Of a stretch of 64,000 nt of DNA, positions 55,096-64,000 are shown piece by piece; positions within the stretch are counted from its first letter, which is position 1; each line of letters opens with the position of its first letter. The translations under genes were made by a program, and so were the position numbers. The DNA lies in contig NZ_JAPYPC010000023.1 of NCBI RefSeq assembly GCF_029937855.1, forward strand, positions 1 through 64,000, read 5' to 3'. Source of the stretch: Christiangramia sp. (GTDB taxonomy: Bacteria > Bacteroidota > Bacteroidia > Flavobacteriales > Flavobacteriaceae). The notes beneath the pieces are model-generated. The model saw only the letters and a program-made list of their open reading frames with translations, had not been told where the DNA came from and searched no databases.

Positions 55096-56418
55096 ATGAA
55101 TATTACCAGAGAGAATATTGATGAATTAAATGCGGTAGTTAAAGTTGATATCGCAAAAGAAGATTATGCCGGTAAAGTAGAGAAGATTTTAAAAGATTAC
55201 CGTAAGAATGCCAATATTCCCGGTTTTAGAAAAGGTCATGTGCCTATGGGGATGGTTAAGAAGCAATATGGGCAGGCTGTATTGGTAGATGAGGTGAACA
55301 AATTGCTTCAGGATAGCCTGAACAAATACCTTACTGAAGAGAAGCTTGATGTATTGGGAAATCCACTTCCGAAGGAACAGGAAAATTTTGATTGGGAAAA
55401 AGACGATTACAGCTTCGAGTTTGAGCTAGGAATTGCTCCGGAATTCGACGTAGATCTGGATCTTAAAAAACCAGTGACAAAATATAATATCGTTGCTGAT
55501 GAGAAAATGGTGAACGATCAAATTGAAAGTATTCAGAAGCAATATGGTAAATTAAAAACCAAAGATGAGGCTGCAGAAGGAGATACGGTTGCAGGAACTT
55601 TCAAAAATGAAGAGGAAGGGATTGAAAAGGATACTACGATCGAGCTTTCCAATATTAAAGGAAAACGTAACCTTAATAAATTTGTAGGTGCTAAAGTTGG
55701 TGATACGATCACTTTGAAAACGAAAGGTTTATTTGAAGACGATCATGCATTGATCAATCACTTGGGAATTGAGCACGATAAAGCTCACGACCTGGATGTC
55801 GAGGTAGAATTTACTATCTCTGAAATCAACGAAAGAGAACTTGCAGATCTTGATCAGGAATTATTTGATAAGCTTTTCGGAAAAGATAAAGTAAAGTCGG
55901 TAACCGAATTAAAGGAGAAGATAAAGGAAGATGCTGCAAAACAATTTCAACAGCAGAGCGATCAGCAGTTGATGAACGATATTACCGAAGCTCTTATTGA
56001 AGCTACAAATTTTGAATTGCCAAAAGAATTCCTTCAGAAATGGATCCAGACGGTTGGTGAAAAACCAATGACCGAAGAAGAGGCAAAAGAAGAATATGAA
56101 AAGAGCGAAAAAGGTCTTCGTTATCAGTTAATCGAAGGAAAGGTGGTAAATGACAACAATCTGAATGTTGACTTTAACGATCTTAAGGAATTTGCTTCAG
56201 AAAAGATCAAGCAGCAAATGGCACAATTTGGCCAGATGGATCCTTCCCAAAAAGAACTGGATGATATCGCGGCGAGAATTCTCTCTAATCAGGATGAGGT
56301 TAAGAGGCTTTCTGAGCAATTGATGAATGAAAAACTTCTCGAATTTTATAAAGAGAATATGAAATTTGACGAAAAAGAAGTGACTTACGAAGAATTTGTG
56401 AAAGCTATTTACGAGTAA
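55096..56418 (+). CDS. tig: Trigger factor
   Basis: Ribosome-bound chaperone of 440 residues. The ribosome-docking signature GFRKGHVPMGMVKKQYG lies at about residues 42-58, the middle domain (about 150-240, GDTVAGTFKNEEEG ... VEFTISEINERELADLD) corresponds to the FKBP-like prolyl isomerase, and the C-terminal helical chaperone cradle follows. The order tig-clpP-clpX is conserved widely and occurs here. A strong promoter lies before it and a hairpin terminator after it, so clpP and clpX may rely partly on read-through. Confidence 0.95.
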   Translation: MNITRENIDELNAVVKVDIAKEDYAGKVEKILKDYRKNANIPGFRKGHVPMGMVKKQYGQAVLVDEVNKLLQDSLNKYLTEEKLDVLGNPLPKEQENFDWEKDDYSFEFELGIAPEFDVDLDLKKPVTKYNIVADEKMVNDQIESIQKQYGKLKTKDEAAEGDTVAGTFKNEEEGIEKDTTIELSNIKGKRNLNKFVGAKVGDTITLKTKGLFEDDHALINHLGIEHDKAHDLDVEVEFTISEINERELADLDQELFDKLFGKDKVKSVTELKEKIKEDAAKQFQQQSDQQLMNDITEALIEATNFELPKEFLQKWIQTVGEKPMTEEEAKEEYEKSEKGLRYQLIEGKVVNDNNLNVDFNDLKEFASEKIKQQMAQFGQMDPSQKELDDIAARILSNQDEVKRLSEQLMNEKLLEFYKENMKFDEKEVTYEEFVKAIYE

Positions 56419-56446
56419 GCCTTTTTACGATATATTAATTATCTTT

Positions 56447-56480
56447 AAGGCGTTAACTCAATCGGGATAACGCCTTTTTT
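56447..56480 (+). terminator. Terminator between tig and clpP
   Basis: Perfect 9-base stem AAGGCGTTA (56447-56455) with TAACGCCTT (56468-56476), a 12-base loop, then a T-run that continues past the stem. Confidence 0.75.
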
Positions 56481-56527
56481 GGTTTTTACCGGTAAATTAA
56501 TTACAATAGAAAAACAATAGAAAGTTG

Positions 56528-57205
56528 ATGGACTACGGAAAAGAATTTCAAAAATATGCTGTCTCAGATCATAATATAAACAGCAATTATTACGATAAAA
56601 TTGTTAGTAGCATGCTTCCGCAGGGTATGACTCCTAATATTATAGAAGAACGCCAGATGAATGCTGTGGCGATGGATGTTTTTTCACGATTGATGATGGA
56701 CAGGATTATTTTCCTTGGTACCGGAATCAATGAGCAGGTAGCTAATATTGTGCAGGCGCAGTTATTGTTCCTGGAAAGCACCGATGCGGCGAAGGATATC
56801 CAAATATATATTAACTCCCCGGGAGGAAGTGTGTATGCGGGGCTTGGTATCTATGATACCATGCAGTTCATAAAGCCAGATGTGGCGACTATTTGTACGG
56901 GAATGGCAGCTTCTATGGGAGCGGTACTTTTATGCGCAGGTGAAGATGGAAAACGTAGCGGCTTGCCACATTGTCGGGTGATGATTCACCAGCCAATGGG
57001 CGGAGCACAGGGACAGGCCAGTGATATAGAGATCACCGCAAGAGAAATTGTTACTTTAAAAGAGGAATTATATAAAATCATAGCCAAACATTCAGGACAA
57101 ACTTATGAAAGAGTTCATGAGGATAGTGACCGTGATTATTGGATGAAAGCTGAAAAAGCTAAAGAATATGGTATGATTGATGAAGTTTTAAAAAGAGAAG
57201 GATAA
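56528..57205 (+). CDS. clpP: ATP-dependent Clp protease proteolytic subunit
   Basis: Serine peptidase of 225 residues that forms the tetradecameric ClpP barrel. The catalytic serine is S129 in GMAASMGAVLL and the histidine is H154 in MIHQPMGG; their spacing of 25 equals that of E. coli ClpP. The N-terminal extension of some 30 residues before the conserved core is typical of Bacteroidota. ATG 56528 is preferred to the preceding TTG. It is followed by clpX 45 bases on. Confidence 0.97.
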   Translation: MDYGKEFQKYAVSDHNINSNYYDKIVSSMLPQGMTPNIIEERQMNAVAMDVFSRLMMDRIIFLGTGINEQVANIVQAQLLFLESTDAAKDIQIYINSPGGSVYAGLGIYDTMQFIKPDVATICTGMAASMGAVLLCAGEDGKRSGLPHCRVMIHQPMGGAQGQASDIEITAREIVTLKEELYKIIAKHSGQTYERVHEDSDRDYWMKAEKAKEYGMIDEVLKREG

Positions 57206-57250
57206 ATAGTATATTACTCAAAACGAAGTAATTACCTGAAAATTTAAATA

Positions 57251-58483
57251 ATGGCGAAAGAAGATTTAGAATGTTCCTTTTGTGGTAGAAAAAAGCCCGA
57301 AACCAATCTGCTTATTGCTGGTTTAGATGCCCATATTTGTGATCGTTGTATAGAACAGGCTCACGGAATAGTAGTTGAAGAGTCTAAGCAGGGAGAAGCT
57401 CGCGAACTTTCTTCAGACCTTATGCTGAGTAAGCCAAAAAAGATTAAATCGTTTTTGGATGAATACATTATTGGTCAGGAAGAAACCAAGAAAGTAATGT
57501 CGGTGGCGGTCTACAATCACTATAAACGATTATTACAACCGGAAAGCGAAGATGATGTAGAGATCCAGAAGAGTAATATAGTGATGGTAGGGGAGACCGG
57601 TACTGGGAAAACCCTTATGGCCAGGACTATTGCAAAAATGCTAAATGTACCTCTGGCTATTGTAGATGCTACTGTTTTAACGGAAGCAGGTTATGTGGGA
57701 GAGGATGTGGAAGGAATCTTAACCCGCCTTTTACAGGCAGCAGATTATAATACTGAAAAAGCTCAGCGTGGAATCGTATTCATAGATGAAATAGACAAGA
57801 TTGCCCGTAAAAGTGATAATCCATCTATTACACGTGATGTTTCCGGTGAAGGTGTACAACAGGCACTACTGAAGTTACTTGAGGGAACTACTGTTAACGT
57901 GCCACCAAAAGGAGGGCGTAAACATCCCGATCAAAAATTCATTGAAGTAGATACAGAGAATATTTTATTTATTGCCGGTGGTGCTTTTGATGGTATTGAA
58001 AGGATTATCAGTAAGCGATTAAATATGCAGGCGGTAGGATTCAGTGCTTCAAAAAGTGAAGATACTATAGAGAGAACCAATCTTCTCAAGTATATTATTC
58101 CGAAGGATTTAAAAGAATTTGGGCTGATCCCTGAAATTATTGGGCGTTTACCAGCCTTGACTTATATGAATCCGCTGGATAGAAAAACGCTTAGGGCTAT
58201 ATTAACAGAGCCTAAAAATGCTATTATTAAGCAATATCGAAAGTTGTTTGAAATGGATGATATCGAGTTTGATATCACAGATGATGCTTTGGATTATATT
58301 GTAGATAAGGCTGTGGAGTATAAACTCGGAGCTCGGGGACTGCGTTCACTTTGTGAAGCGATTTTAACAGATGCCATGTTTGAATTGCCTGAAAGTAATG
58401 AAGATCATTTTACAGTAACCCGTGAATATGCTGATGATAAGCTGAATAAGTCCACTATGAGTAAACTTAAGGCTGTTTCATAG
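57251..58483 (+). CDS. clpX: ATP-dependent Clp protease ATPase subunit ClpX
   Basis: AAA+ unfoldase of 410 residues that feeds tagged proteins to ClpP. The N-terminal zinc-binding domain has two CxxC pairs (CSFC near 8, CDRC near 30). Walker A is GETGTGKT at about 114-121, Walker [10 protein letters not shown] at about 175-183, and the pore loop is in GYVGEDV. It directly follows clpP and has a strong terminator after it. Confidence 0.97.
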   Translation: MAKEDLECSFCGRKKPETNLLIAGLDAHICDRCIEQAHGIVVEESKQGEARELSSDLMLSKPKKIKSFLDEYIIGQEETKKVMSVAVYNHYKRLLQPESEDDVEIQKSNIVMVGETGTGKTLMARTIAKMLNVPLAIVDATVLTEAGYVGEDVEGILTRLLQAADYNTEKAQRGIVFIDEIDKIARKSDNPSITRDVSGEGVQQALLKLLEGTTVNVPPKGGRKHPDQKFIEVDTENILFIAGGAFDGIERIISKRLNMQAVGFSASKSEDTIERTNLLKYIIPKDLKEFGLIPEIIGRLPALTYMNPLDRKTLRAILTEPKNAIIKQYRKLFEMDDIEFDITDDALDYIVDKAVEYKLGARGLRSLCEAILTDAMFELPESNEDHFTVTREYADDKLNKSTMSKLKAVS

Positions 58484-58549
58484 CTACTAGCTATAAGTGT
58501 TGAGTTAAAAGAAAAGTTTTAAGTTTTTTATTAGAAAATTATAACAAAA

Positions 58550-58580
58550 AATGTCCTCAAACTTTGAGGACATTTTTTAT
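58550..58580 (+). terminator. Intrinsic terminator after clpX
   Basis: Perfect 12-base stem AATGTCCTCAAA (58550-58561) with TTTGAGGACATT (58563-58574), then a T-run. A stem this long around a single loop base must open somewhat in practice. The A-run on the other side allows bidirectional use. Confidence 0.8.
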
Positions 58581-58593
58581 ATGTACATTTTTC

Positions 58594-58656
58594 TTAAGTC
58601 TTAAGTCTCAAGTCTCAAGTCAAAACTTGGTCTTCGACTGCGCTCAGGCTGACAGG
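58594..58656. repeat. Tandem heptamers and REP-like palindromic element
   Basis: Four tandem 7-base units lie at 58594-58621 (TTAAGTC twice, then TCAAGTC twice), followed directly by a GC-richer element with CTTCGACTGCGCTCAG and CTGACAG. The second element resembles a short dispersed palindromic repeat that I recall from several flavobacterial genomes. It occupies most of the 250-base gap between clpX and the convergent TPM-domain gene. No ORF or RNA gene is seen in the gap. Confidence 0.6.
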
Positions 58657-58733
58657 AATTTTGAAAATAACTCTCTCTTTAACTAAAATATTTTTGAATT
58701 CCTGATGATTGCTAACTGCTAATTACACTTTAA

Positions 58734-59555
58734 CTACCAGCTTCCTCCGGCGCCACCGCCACCAAAGCCGCCTCCGCCAAAGCCACCGCCAAAGCCGCCT
58801 CCGCCCCCGAAACCACCTCCGGAGCTTCCGCCACCAAAACTTCCACGGCCTAATGAACTTAGAATTATAGCATCCCAAAGTACACTGTTTCCAGATCTTC
58901 TTCCTCCATTTCTGCCACCACCCCTTTTATTAAACATTGAGATGATAATCATAATAAAAATGAAGAAGAAAATAATGCCTCTTATCGGGATTCCTCCCCC
59001 GCCGGAGCCGGAGCGAGGTACTCCTTTAAATGTGCCGTTAAGCACCTGGAAAACAGCGGTGGTTCCCTTATTGAGCCCCGCATATATATTTCCGTTTCTA
59101 AATTCAGGAAGAATTATTAGTTCTATGATCTCTTTAGATTTTGCATCGGTAAGGTAAGCTTCAAGTCCGAAGCCAGTGGTCATCCAGATCTTTCTTTCTT
59201 CTTTTGCGACCAGAATAAGCAGTCCATTGTCTTTTTCACTCTGGCCAATTCCCCACTCGTGAGCCCAATGGGCGGCATAAGTTCCTTCATATTCGCCTTC
59301 CAAAGACTGAATAGTAACTACTACAATCTGGGTAGAAGTAGTATCGGCATAATTTATCAGTTTCTGTTCAAGCCTCTGCTCTTCAGCAGATGAAAGCATA
59401 TCTGCCTCATCATAAACACTGGTTTGTTCAGAAGGTTTAGGGGGGATATCACGTTGGGCAAGTGTTGTGAATCCTGTTAGAACTATAAATAATAGTAGAA
59501 ATCGTTTGATAAGCTTAGCCTTTAGAAATTTGATCAGATAATTCGTTTTTATCAT
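58734..59555 (-). CDS. TPM-domain protein with signal peptide and glycine-rich tail (YgcG-like)
   Basis: Predicted membrane-anchored protein of about 273 residues. A signal-like helix (FLLLFIVLTGFTTLAQ) is followed by the TPM domain (about 40-170; YDEADMLSSAEEQRLEQKL, TTSTQIVVVTIQSLEG, KEERKIWMTTGFGLEAYLTDAKS). A transmembrane helix lies near 195-215, and the end is a tail of nearly pure Gly, Ser and Phe closing in GGSW. The glycine tail is common in this family. The start is uncertain: ATG 59555 overlaps the upstream TPM gene by about 40 bases, and ATG 59561 is an alternative. It is the third gene of a LemA-TPM-TPM cluster. Confidence 0.85.
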   Translation of the reverse strand: MIKTNYLIKFLKAKLIKRFLLLFIVLTGFTTLAQRDIPPKPSEQTSVYDEADMLSSAEEQRLEQKLINYADTTSTQIVVVTIQSLEGEYEGTYAAHWAHEWGIGQSEKDNGLLILVAKEERKIWMTTGFGLEAYLTDAKSKEIIELIILPEFRNGNIYAGLNKGTTAVFQVLNGTFKGVPRSGSGGGGIPIRGIIFFFIFIMIIISMFNKRGGGRNGGRRSGNSVLWDAIILSSLGRGSFGGGSSGGGFGGGGGFGGGFGGGGFGGGGAGGSW

Positions 59556-59958
59556 TATCATCCCAAGGAAAATGCTTTTGTAACTGCTCCCCGGCTTTAA
59601 TGACACCTTCTACAAGGCCAGTTTTGTAATTACCTTCTTTAAAATGAGAAACTATAAGGTCTTTGGTGCTTTCCCAAAAATCATCTGCAACTACATCATT
59701 GATGCCTTTATCGCCATAGATTACAAAATTTCGATCTTCTACAGCTACATAGATAAGAACCCCATTATCCTGTTTGGTATTATCCATTTTTAGCGCATGG
59801 AAAACTTCCATAGCACGATCAAAAATGTCCAGTTCACCGGTGGTGGGCTCTAGATGTACACGAATCTCCCCACTGGTCGTTCTTTCTGCCTGTCTAATCG
59901 CCGCTACGATCTCTTCCTCCTCCGCTTTGGTAAGGAATGCTTCCGTCTTTTTGCTCAT
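59515..59958 (-). CDS. TPM-domain protein, cytosolic-type
   Basis: Soluble protein of 147 residues made almost only of a TPM domain (KAEEEEIVAAIRQAERTTSGEIRVHLEP; NGVLIYVAVEDRNFVIYGDKGINDVV), without a signal peptide or membrane helix. TPM proteins of this short type are commonly encoded beside LemA and a longer YgcG-like TPM protein; their function is unsettled. ATG 59958 lies 4 bases after the lemA stop. The last 40 bases overlap the start of the next TPM gene. Confidence 0.87.
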   Translation of the reverse strand: MSKKTEAFLTKAEEEEIVAAIRQAERTTSGEIRVHLEPTTGELDIFDRAMEVFHALKMDNTKQDNGVLIYVAVEDRNFVIYGDKGINDVVADDFWESTKDLIVSHFKEGNYKTGLVEGVIKAGEQLQKHFPWDDNDKNELSDQISKG

Positions 59959-59962
59959 ATCA

Positions 59963-60547
59963 TTAAAAATCAAATTCTACATCTGGGGCATCTTCAGCTC
60001 CGGCGTCTGCTTCAAAGCCATCCATCTCATCAAAACCGAATAAAGCGGCGGTGATATTGCTGGGAAATTTTCTTCTGGATTTCTCATATGTGGCCACAGC
60101 TTCGTTAAAGCGATCTCTAGCCACATTAATACGATTTTCAGTGCCTTCCAATTGCGATTGTAGCTGAAGGAAATTCTGATTGGCTTTTAGATCGGGATAT
60201 CTCTCCACGGTTACTAATAGTCTCGATAATGCTGAAGTAACCCCTTGCTGCGCTTCCTGGAACTGCTGAATTTGCGCTGCATCCAGGTTGCTCGCATCTA
60301 CATTTACAGAGGTGGCCTTTGCCCTGGCTTCAATTACATCAGTTAAAGTTCCTCTTTCAAAATCTGCAGCGCCTTCCACTGTTTTTACAAGATTGCCAAT
60401 AAGGTCATTCCTTCTCTGGTATGAGCTTTCAACATTATTCCATGCCTGCTCGGCATTCTCCTCGTTATCTACCAGGGAATTATATGGAGAGGCAATTAAT
60501 ATTATTAGAACGATAATAATTCCAATTGGGATAAGCCATTTTTTCAT
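59963..60547 (-). CDS. LemA-family protein
   Basis: Inner-membrane protein of 194 residues with one N-terminal helix (about 4-20). The LemA core follows: YNSLVDNEENAEQAWNNVESSYQRRNDLIGNLVKTVEG, ERYPDLKANQNFLQLQSQLEGTENRINVARDRFNEAV, and FPSNITAALFGFDEMDGFEAD, all highly conserved. It is predicted to be a helical bundle facing the periplasm. It heads the LemA-TPM-TPM run and starts 1 base after the merR-like gene. LemA function is still unclear. Confidence 0.93.
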   Translation of the reverse strand: MKKWLIPIGIIIVLIILIASPYNSLVDNEENAEQAWNNVESSYQRRNDLIGNLVKTVEGAADFERGTLTDVIEARAKATSVNVDASNLDAAQIQQFQEAQQGVTSALSRLLVTVERYPDLKANQNFLQLQSQLEGTENRINVARDRFNEAVATYEKSRRKFPSNITAALFGFDEMDGFEADAGAEDAPDVEFDF

Positions 60548-60548
60548 T

Positions 60549-60878
60549 TTATAACTGATTTTTTAAGTTGACTAGTTCTGCTTTTACACTCTCCAGTTTT
60601 CGAATAATTTCAAAATTGGTAAGAGTCTTTTGTTTTTCTTCTTTAAGATGGGTTTTAGCTCCTTCCAGGGTAAATCCCCTTTCTTTTACCAAATGGTAAA
60701 TAAGTTCAAGGTTTTTGATGTCTTCCGGAGTAAATTTTCTATTTCCCTTGGCGTTCTTCTTTGGTTTGATAACATCAAATTCCTTTTCCCAAAACCTAAT
60801 TAGGGAGGTGTTCACCTTAAAGGCTTCGGCAACTTCGCCTATACCATAATAACGCTTTTCAGGAAGATTTATGTGCAT
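60549..60878 (-). CDS. MerR-family transcriptional regulator
   Basis: DNA-binding protein of 109 residues. The winged helix-turn-helix (YYGIGEVAEAFKVNTSLIRFWEKEFDVI ... NRKFTPEDIKNLELIYHLV) occupies about 8-75, followed by a short dimerisation helix. There is no effector domain and no metal-binding cysteine, so it is not a mercury or copper sensor. Its start overlaps the M23 peptidase stop by 1 base, and lemA follows after 1 base. It could regulate this envelope cluster. Confidence 0.9.
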   Translation of the reverse strand: MHINLPEKRYYGIGEVAEAFKVNTSLIRFWEKEFDVIKPKKNAKGNRKFTPEDIKNLELIYHLVKERGFTLEGAKTHLKEEKQKTLTNFEIIRKLESVKAELVNLKNQL

Positions 60879-61855
60879 TAATCAAGTGATTGATTTTCAC
60901 GTTGTGCCCGTTCAAGGACTTCGTCAAATTCTTCCGGGGAAAGATTTCCGTAATAGAAGTTTATGGGATTAATTCTTTCGTCATCCTTAAAGATCTCATA
61001 ATGCAGGTGAGGGGCCTCAGAACGACCTGTGCTTCCTACAAATCCTATAACATCACCTCTCTTAACCCGCTGTCCTCTGCGAACATTGTATTTATATAAA
61101 TGCCCGTAAAGGCTGGTGTAACCATACCCATGATCAATTCTAATATGGTTGCCATAGCCGGTAGACCTGCTGTCGGCTCTTACTACTCGTCCATCTCCGG
61201 TCGCATACACGGGAGTGCCGCGTGGAGCGGTAAAGTCCATGCCATAGTGAAATTTTTTGACTTTTGTGAATGGGTCTGTTCTCCATCCATAACCTGAAGC
61301 AATTCGGCTTAAATTTTCATTGTTAATCGGTTGAATTGCAGGTATCGCCTCCAATAACTTTCCTTTTTCTTTAGCAAGCCCTGCAATTTCATCTAAAGAT
61401 TTTGATTGAACCACGAGTCGCTTCGTTAAAACGTCCATTCGCCTGGTAGTTTCCTTTATAAGTTTACTGTTATCAAAACCTTCCAGATCCTTATAGCGGT
61501 TAATTCCGCCAAATCCTGCTTTTCTTTGCTCCTCGGGAATTGGATTGGCTTCAAAATAAAGTCTGTAAATATTATTGTCCCTATCTTCAATATTGGCCAT
61601 TACATCCTGGATTTGATCCATCTTCTTATTTAGAAGCCCGTATTGAAGTTTCATATTTTGTAATTCCCTCTTAAGTGCCTTTTCCTGTGGGGTTTCTATT
61701 TGAGGAATGTTCAGATAAATAATGAGAAGTATAAAGCCAGCTAAGAAGGAACCGGTAATGCTTAGCAGAATAATGCCAAAACGCCTGCCTTTTTTTTGCT
61801 CGATCTTTTTATAAGAAAGGGTCTCGCTATCGTAATAATATTTAACCTTCGACAT
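60878..61855 (-). CDS. M23-family peptidase (LytM domain)
   Basis: Membrane-anchored protein of 325 residues that cuts peptidoglycan cross-links or activates amidases. An N-terminal helix (about 26-49) is followed by a coiled coil (about 55-100) and a C-terminal M23 domain (about 195-305). The zinc ligands are visible in HYGMDF and HLHYEIF, so it should be an active peptidase. A TATATTTG -7 box lies at 61926-61933 on the minus strand. It is the first gene of the run to the TPM proteins. Confidence 0.93.
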   Translation of the reverse strand: MSKVKYYYDSETLSYKKIEQKKGRRFGIILLSITGSFLAGFILLIIYLNIPQIETPQEKALKRELQNMKLQYGLLNKKMDQIQDVMANIEDRDNNIYRLYFEANPIPEEQRKAGFGGINRYKDLEGFDNSKLIKETTRRMDVLTKRLVVQSKSLDEIAGLAKEKGKLLEAIPAIQPINNENLSRIASGYGWRTDPFTKVKKFHYGMDFTAPRGTPVYATGDGRVVRADSRSTGYGNHIRIDHGYGYTSLYGHLYKYNVRRGQRVKRGDVIGFVGSTGRSEAPHLHYEIFKDDERINPINFYYGNLSPEEFDEVLERAQRENQSLD

Positions 61856-61942
61856 GAGTTAAATTTATGCTATTTTTGTGTCTGGAAACGGCTCAAATAC
61901 CGTGTGATTTAATACGGTTAACGAACAAATATATGAATTGTT

Positions 61943-61971
61943 TTGCCGTCTTCATAATTTAATGAATTTTG
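61943..61971 (+). promoter_or_regulatory. Candidate promoter for alaS
   Basis: TTG at 61943-61945, an 18-base spacer and GAATTTTG at 61964-61971 (one mismatch to TAnnTTTG), giving a leader of about 10 bases. A second possible box, TATTTTTG at 61871-61878, lies further upstream. Confidence 0.45.
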
Positions 61972-61986
61972 CAAGAAAATAACTGA

Positions 61987-64000
61987 ATGAAGTCACAAGA
62001 TATCCGCAAACAGTTTCTCGATTTTTTTAAATCTAAATCACACAGTATAGTGCCATCGGCACCTATGGTTTTAAAAGATGATCCTACCCTGATGTTTACC
62101 AATGCAGGGATGGTACAGTTCAAGGAATTTTTTCTTGGGAATTCCGTGCCAAAAAATAATCGTGCAACCGATACCCAAAAATGTCTTCGTGTTAGCGGTA
62201 AGCATAATGATCTTGAGGAGGTTGGTCATGATACCTATCATCATACAATGTTTGAAATGCTTGGGAACTGGAGTTTTGGGGATTACTTTAAAGAGGAAGC
62301 GATTAACTGGGCCTGGGAGTTATTAACCGAGGTCTATAAGATAAAGCCTGAAAACCTGTATGTTTCCGTTTTTGAAGGTAGTGAAGATCGGGATAATCTT
62401 GGATTGGATAATGAAGCTCTGGAGCTCTGGAAAAAGATAGTTCCCGAAGAGAGGATCATCTATGGGAACAAAAAAGATAATTTCTGGGAAATGGGAGACC
62501 AGGGGCCATGCGGACCTTGTTCAGAAATTCATATAGATATACGTTCCGAAGAAGAGAAGGCTAAAACTCCGGGTAGAGAACTCGTAAATATGGATCATCC
62601 TCAGGTGGTGGAGATCTGGAACCTGGTTTTTATGCAATATAATCGCAAAGCCAACGGCGATCTTGAAGAATTACCGGCCAAACATATTGATACCGGGATG
62701 GGCTTTGAGCGTCTTTGTATGGTGTTGCAGGACAAAAAATCTAATTATGATACCGATGTTTTTACCCCGCTGATTTTTGAAATTGAAAACATCACAGGAG
62801 TAAAATATAATACTTCCGAAGAGAATAATATCGCGATGAGAGTGATCGCAGATCACGTTAGGGCGGTAGCATTTTCTATTGCAGACGGGCAGTTGCCCAG
62901 CAATACCGGAGCGGGTTATGTAATTCGACGAATATTACGAAGGGCGATTAGATATGGATTCACCTTTCTCAATACAAAAGATCCATTTATCTATAAGTTA
63001 GTACCGGTTTTAAGTGCTCAAATGGGAAGCACTTTTTCTGAACTTAAATCCCAACAAAATTTAATTGAAAATGTGATTCGAGAAGAAGAAGCTTCTTTTC
63101 TAAGAACACTGGATCAGGGATTGGTTTTATTGGAAAATCTACTGAAAGATGCTAAGGATAAAATCATTTCAGGGGAGAAGGCTTTTGAACTTTACGATAC
63201 TTTCGGGTTTCCTATAGATCTTACGGCTCTCATCTTAAGAGAAAATGGGTATGAACTTGACGAAAAAGGCTTTGAAGCTAAACTTAAAAAGCAAAAAGAT
63301 CGTTCTCGTGAGGCTACAGCTGTGAGTGCCGGTGATTGGGTTGAGTTAAATCCAGTTGAAGATGAAGCCTTTATAGGCTATGATGAGTTGGAAGCTGATG
63401 TGAAGATCGCGAAATACCGCAAAGTGGAATCGAAGAAAAAGGGTGAGATGTACCAGGTGGTATTAAGCAAAACCCCTTTCTATCCTGAAGGCGGTGGACA
63501 GGTGGGCGATAAAGGGATTATACTTTCTTCGGAAGGTGAAGCGATCGATGTATTAGATACTAAAAAAGAAAATAATCAAATTGTTCATTTTACCAGGGAG
63601 CTTCCAAAAAATACTGAAGCAGCATTTAAAGCCATTGTCAATAGAACAGAAAGGACTAATACAGCTTCTAATCATACCGCCACGCATTTATTGCACCAGG
63701 CTTTAAGAAGTATTTTGGGCAAGCATGTAGAACAAAAAGGATCCATGGTGCAAAGTGGTTATCTCAGATTCGATTTTTCACATTTTAGTAAGGTGACTTC
63801 GGAAGAATTGGAGAAAGTGGAGAATTTTGTAAATGCCCGCATTCGGGAGAATATTCGCCTTGATGAACAACGGGGCATCTCTTATCAGGAAGCTCTGGAT
63901 CAGGGAGCGATAGCCTTATTCGGTGAAAAATATGGCGATTCGGTAAGGGCGATCCGGTTTGGGGAATCCATGGAATTATGTGGTGGCACCCATGTGCAGA
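61987..64000 (+). CDS. alaS: Alanyl-tRNA synthetase (3' end outside window)
   Basis: Class II synthetase that charges tRNA-Ala and edits mischarged Ser and Gly. 671 residues are visible of about 870-880. The start [20 protein letters not shown] is typical, motif 1 is [14 protein letters not shown] near residue 40, and the class II core includes [18 protein letters not shown]. The editing-domain zinc ligands are HTATH near 560 and the CGGTH at the very end of the window. The missing part would hold the rest of the editing domain and the C-Ala domain. Confidence 0.97.
   Translation, partial: MKSQDIRKQFLDFFKSKSHSIVPSAPMVLKDDPTLMFTNAGMVQFKEFFLGNSVPKNNRATDTQKCLRVSGKHNDLEEVGHDTYHHTMFEMLGNWSFGDYFKEEAINWAWELLTEVYKIKPENLYVSVFEGSEDRDNLGLDNEALELWKKIVPEERIIYGNKKDNFWEMGDQGPCGPCSEIHIDIRSEEEKAKTPGRELVNMDHPQVVEIWNLVFMQYNRKANGDLEELPAKHIDTGMGFERLCMVLQDKKSNYDTDVFTPLIFEIENITGVKYNTSEENNIAMRVIADHVRAVAFSIADGQLPSNTGAGYVIRRILRRAIRYGFTFLNTKDPFIYKLVPVLSAQMGSTFSELKSQQNLIENVIREEEASFLRTLDQGLVLLENLLKDAKDKIISGEKAFELYDTFGFPIDLTALILRENGYELDEKGFEAKLKKQKDRSREATAVSAGDWVELNPVEDEAFIGYDELEADVKIAKYRKVESKKKGEMYQVVLSKTPFYPEGGGQVGDKGIILSSEGEAIDVLDTKKENNQIVHFTRELPKNTEAAFKAIVNRTERTNTASNHTATHLLHQALRSILGKHVEQKGSMVQSGYLRFDFSHFSKVTSEELEKVENFVNARIRENIRLDEQRGISYQEALDQGAIALFGEKYGDSVRAIRFGESMELCGGTHVQ

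Noticed and set aside
58594-58621. Short CRISPR-like array
   Set aside because: The units are 7 bases long and directly adjacent, with no spacers and no cas genes.
58942-60054. Several plus-strand frames opposite the TPM and LemA genes
   Set aside because: They overlap well-supported genes, have no recognisable motif, and show no promoter or ribosome site.

Overview
The window is a gene-dense chromosomal segment of a marine-type Flavobacteriaceae bacterium (Bacteroidota). The evidence is the SprA, PorG and PorP/SprF components of type IX secretion, cysteine-containing TonB proteins, a heme-copper oxidase cluster with a Cox IV-like subunit, the ruvA-sprA order, AT-rich DNA, and promoters of the Bacteroidota form (TTG, 17-19 bases, TAnnTTTG). 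I would place it near Gramella/Christiangramia or Salegentibacter, but the genus is a guess. No rRNA, tRNA, CRISPR array, prophage or insertion sequence was found. No gap without a gene exceeds 300 bases; the largest is 58484-58733.

Region by region. 1-4644 is the most accessory part: a cytochrome P450 cut by the window edge, a three-domain AraC-type regulator, an NTF2-like lipoprotein and a berberine-bridge-like FAD oxidoreductase. 4709-9501 holds queG, a secreted protein with two TonB-C-like domains, maeB and ruvA. 9507-16661 is sprA, the very large type IX translocon gene. 16723-21395 has gcvH, a VanZ-like gene, two tandem tonB genes and a RemB-like outer-membrane protein. 21484-26656 is a respiratory cluster: heme O synthase, two subunit III-type proteins, subunit IV, a cysteine-less SCO-like protein, SCO1, DUF420 and a small CxxC membrane protein. 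26773-33904 is a MacAB-TolC-like efflux operon with two permeases and two adaptors, followed closely by tsaB.

34583-42911 contains an MscS channel, a DUF255 thioredoxin-domain protein, a PiT phosphate transporter with a PhoU-like tail, a NifU-type scaffold, a PorP/SprF protein and murI. 42983-50085, on the minus strand, is the outer-membrane biogenesis block: two OmpH/Skp chaperones, bamA, uppS, porG, nadK and a CBS protein. The plus strand then carries pdxJ, an esterase, a FadL-type porin paired with an SGNH-hydrolase lipoprotein, a small holin-like membrane protein, tig, clpP and clpX. The window ends with a minus-strand run (two TPM-domain proteins, LemA, MerR, M23 peptidase) and the 5' part of alaS.

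How the genes work together. Many serve the cell envelope. BamA, the Skp pair and UppS build the outer membrane and wall; SprA, PorG and PorP/SprF serve type IX secretion and gliding; the TonB proteins energise outer-membrane uptake. No convincing new defence or mobile system is visible. The best leads are the three-domain regulator at 1382, a family of paired-cysteine TonB-C-like domains that recurs in four proteins, the cysteine-less SCO paralogue beside a normal SCO, and the mscS terminator embedded in the tsaB coding sequence.
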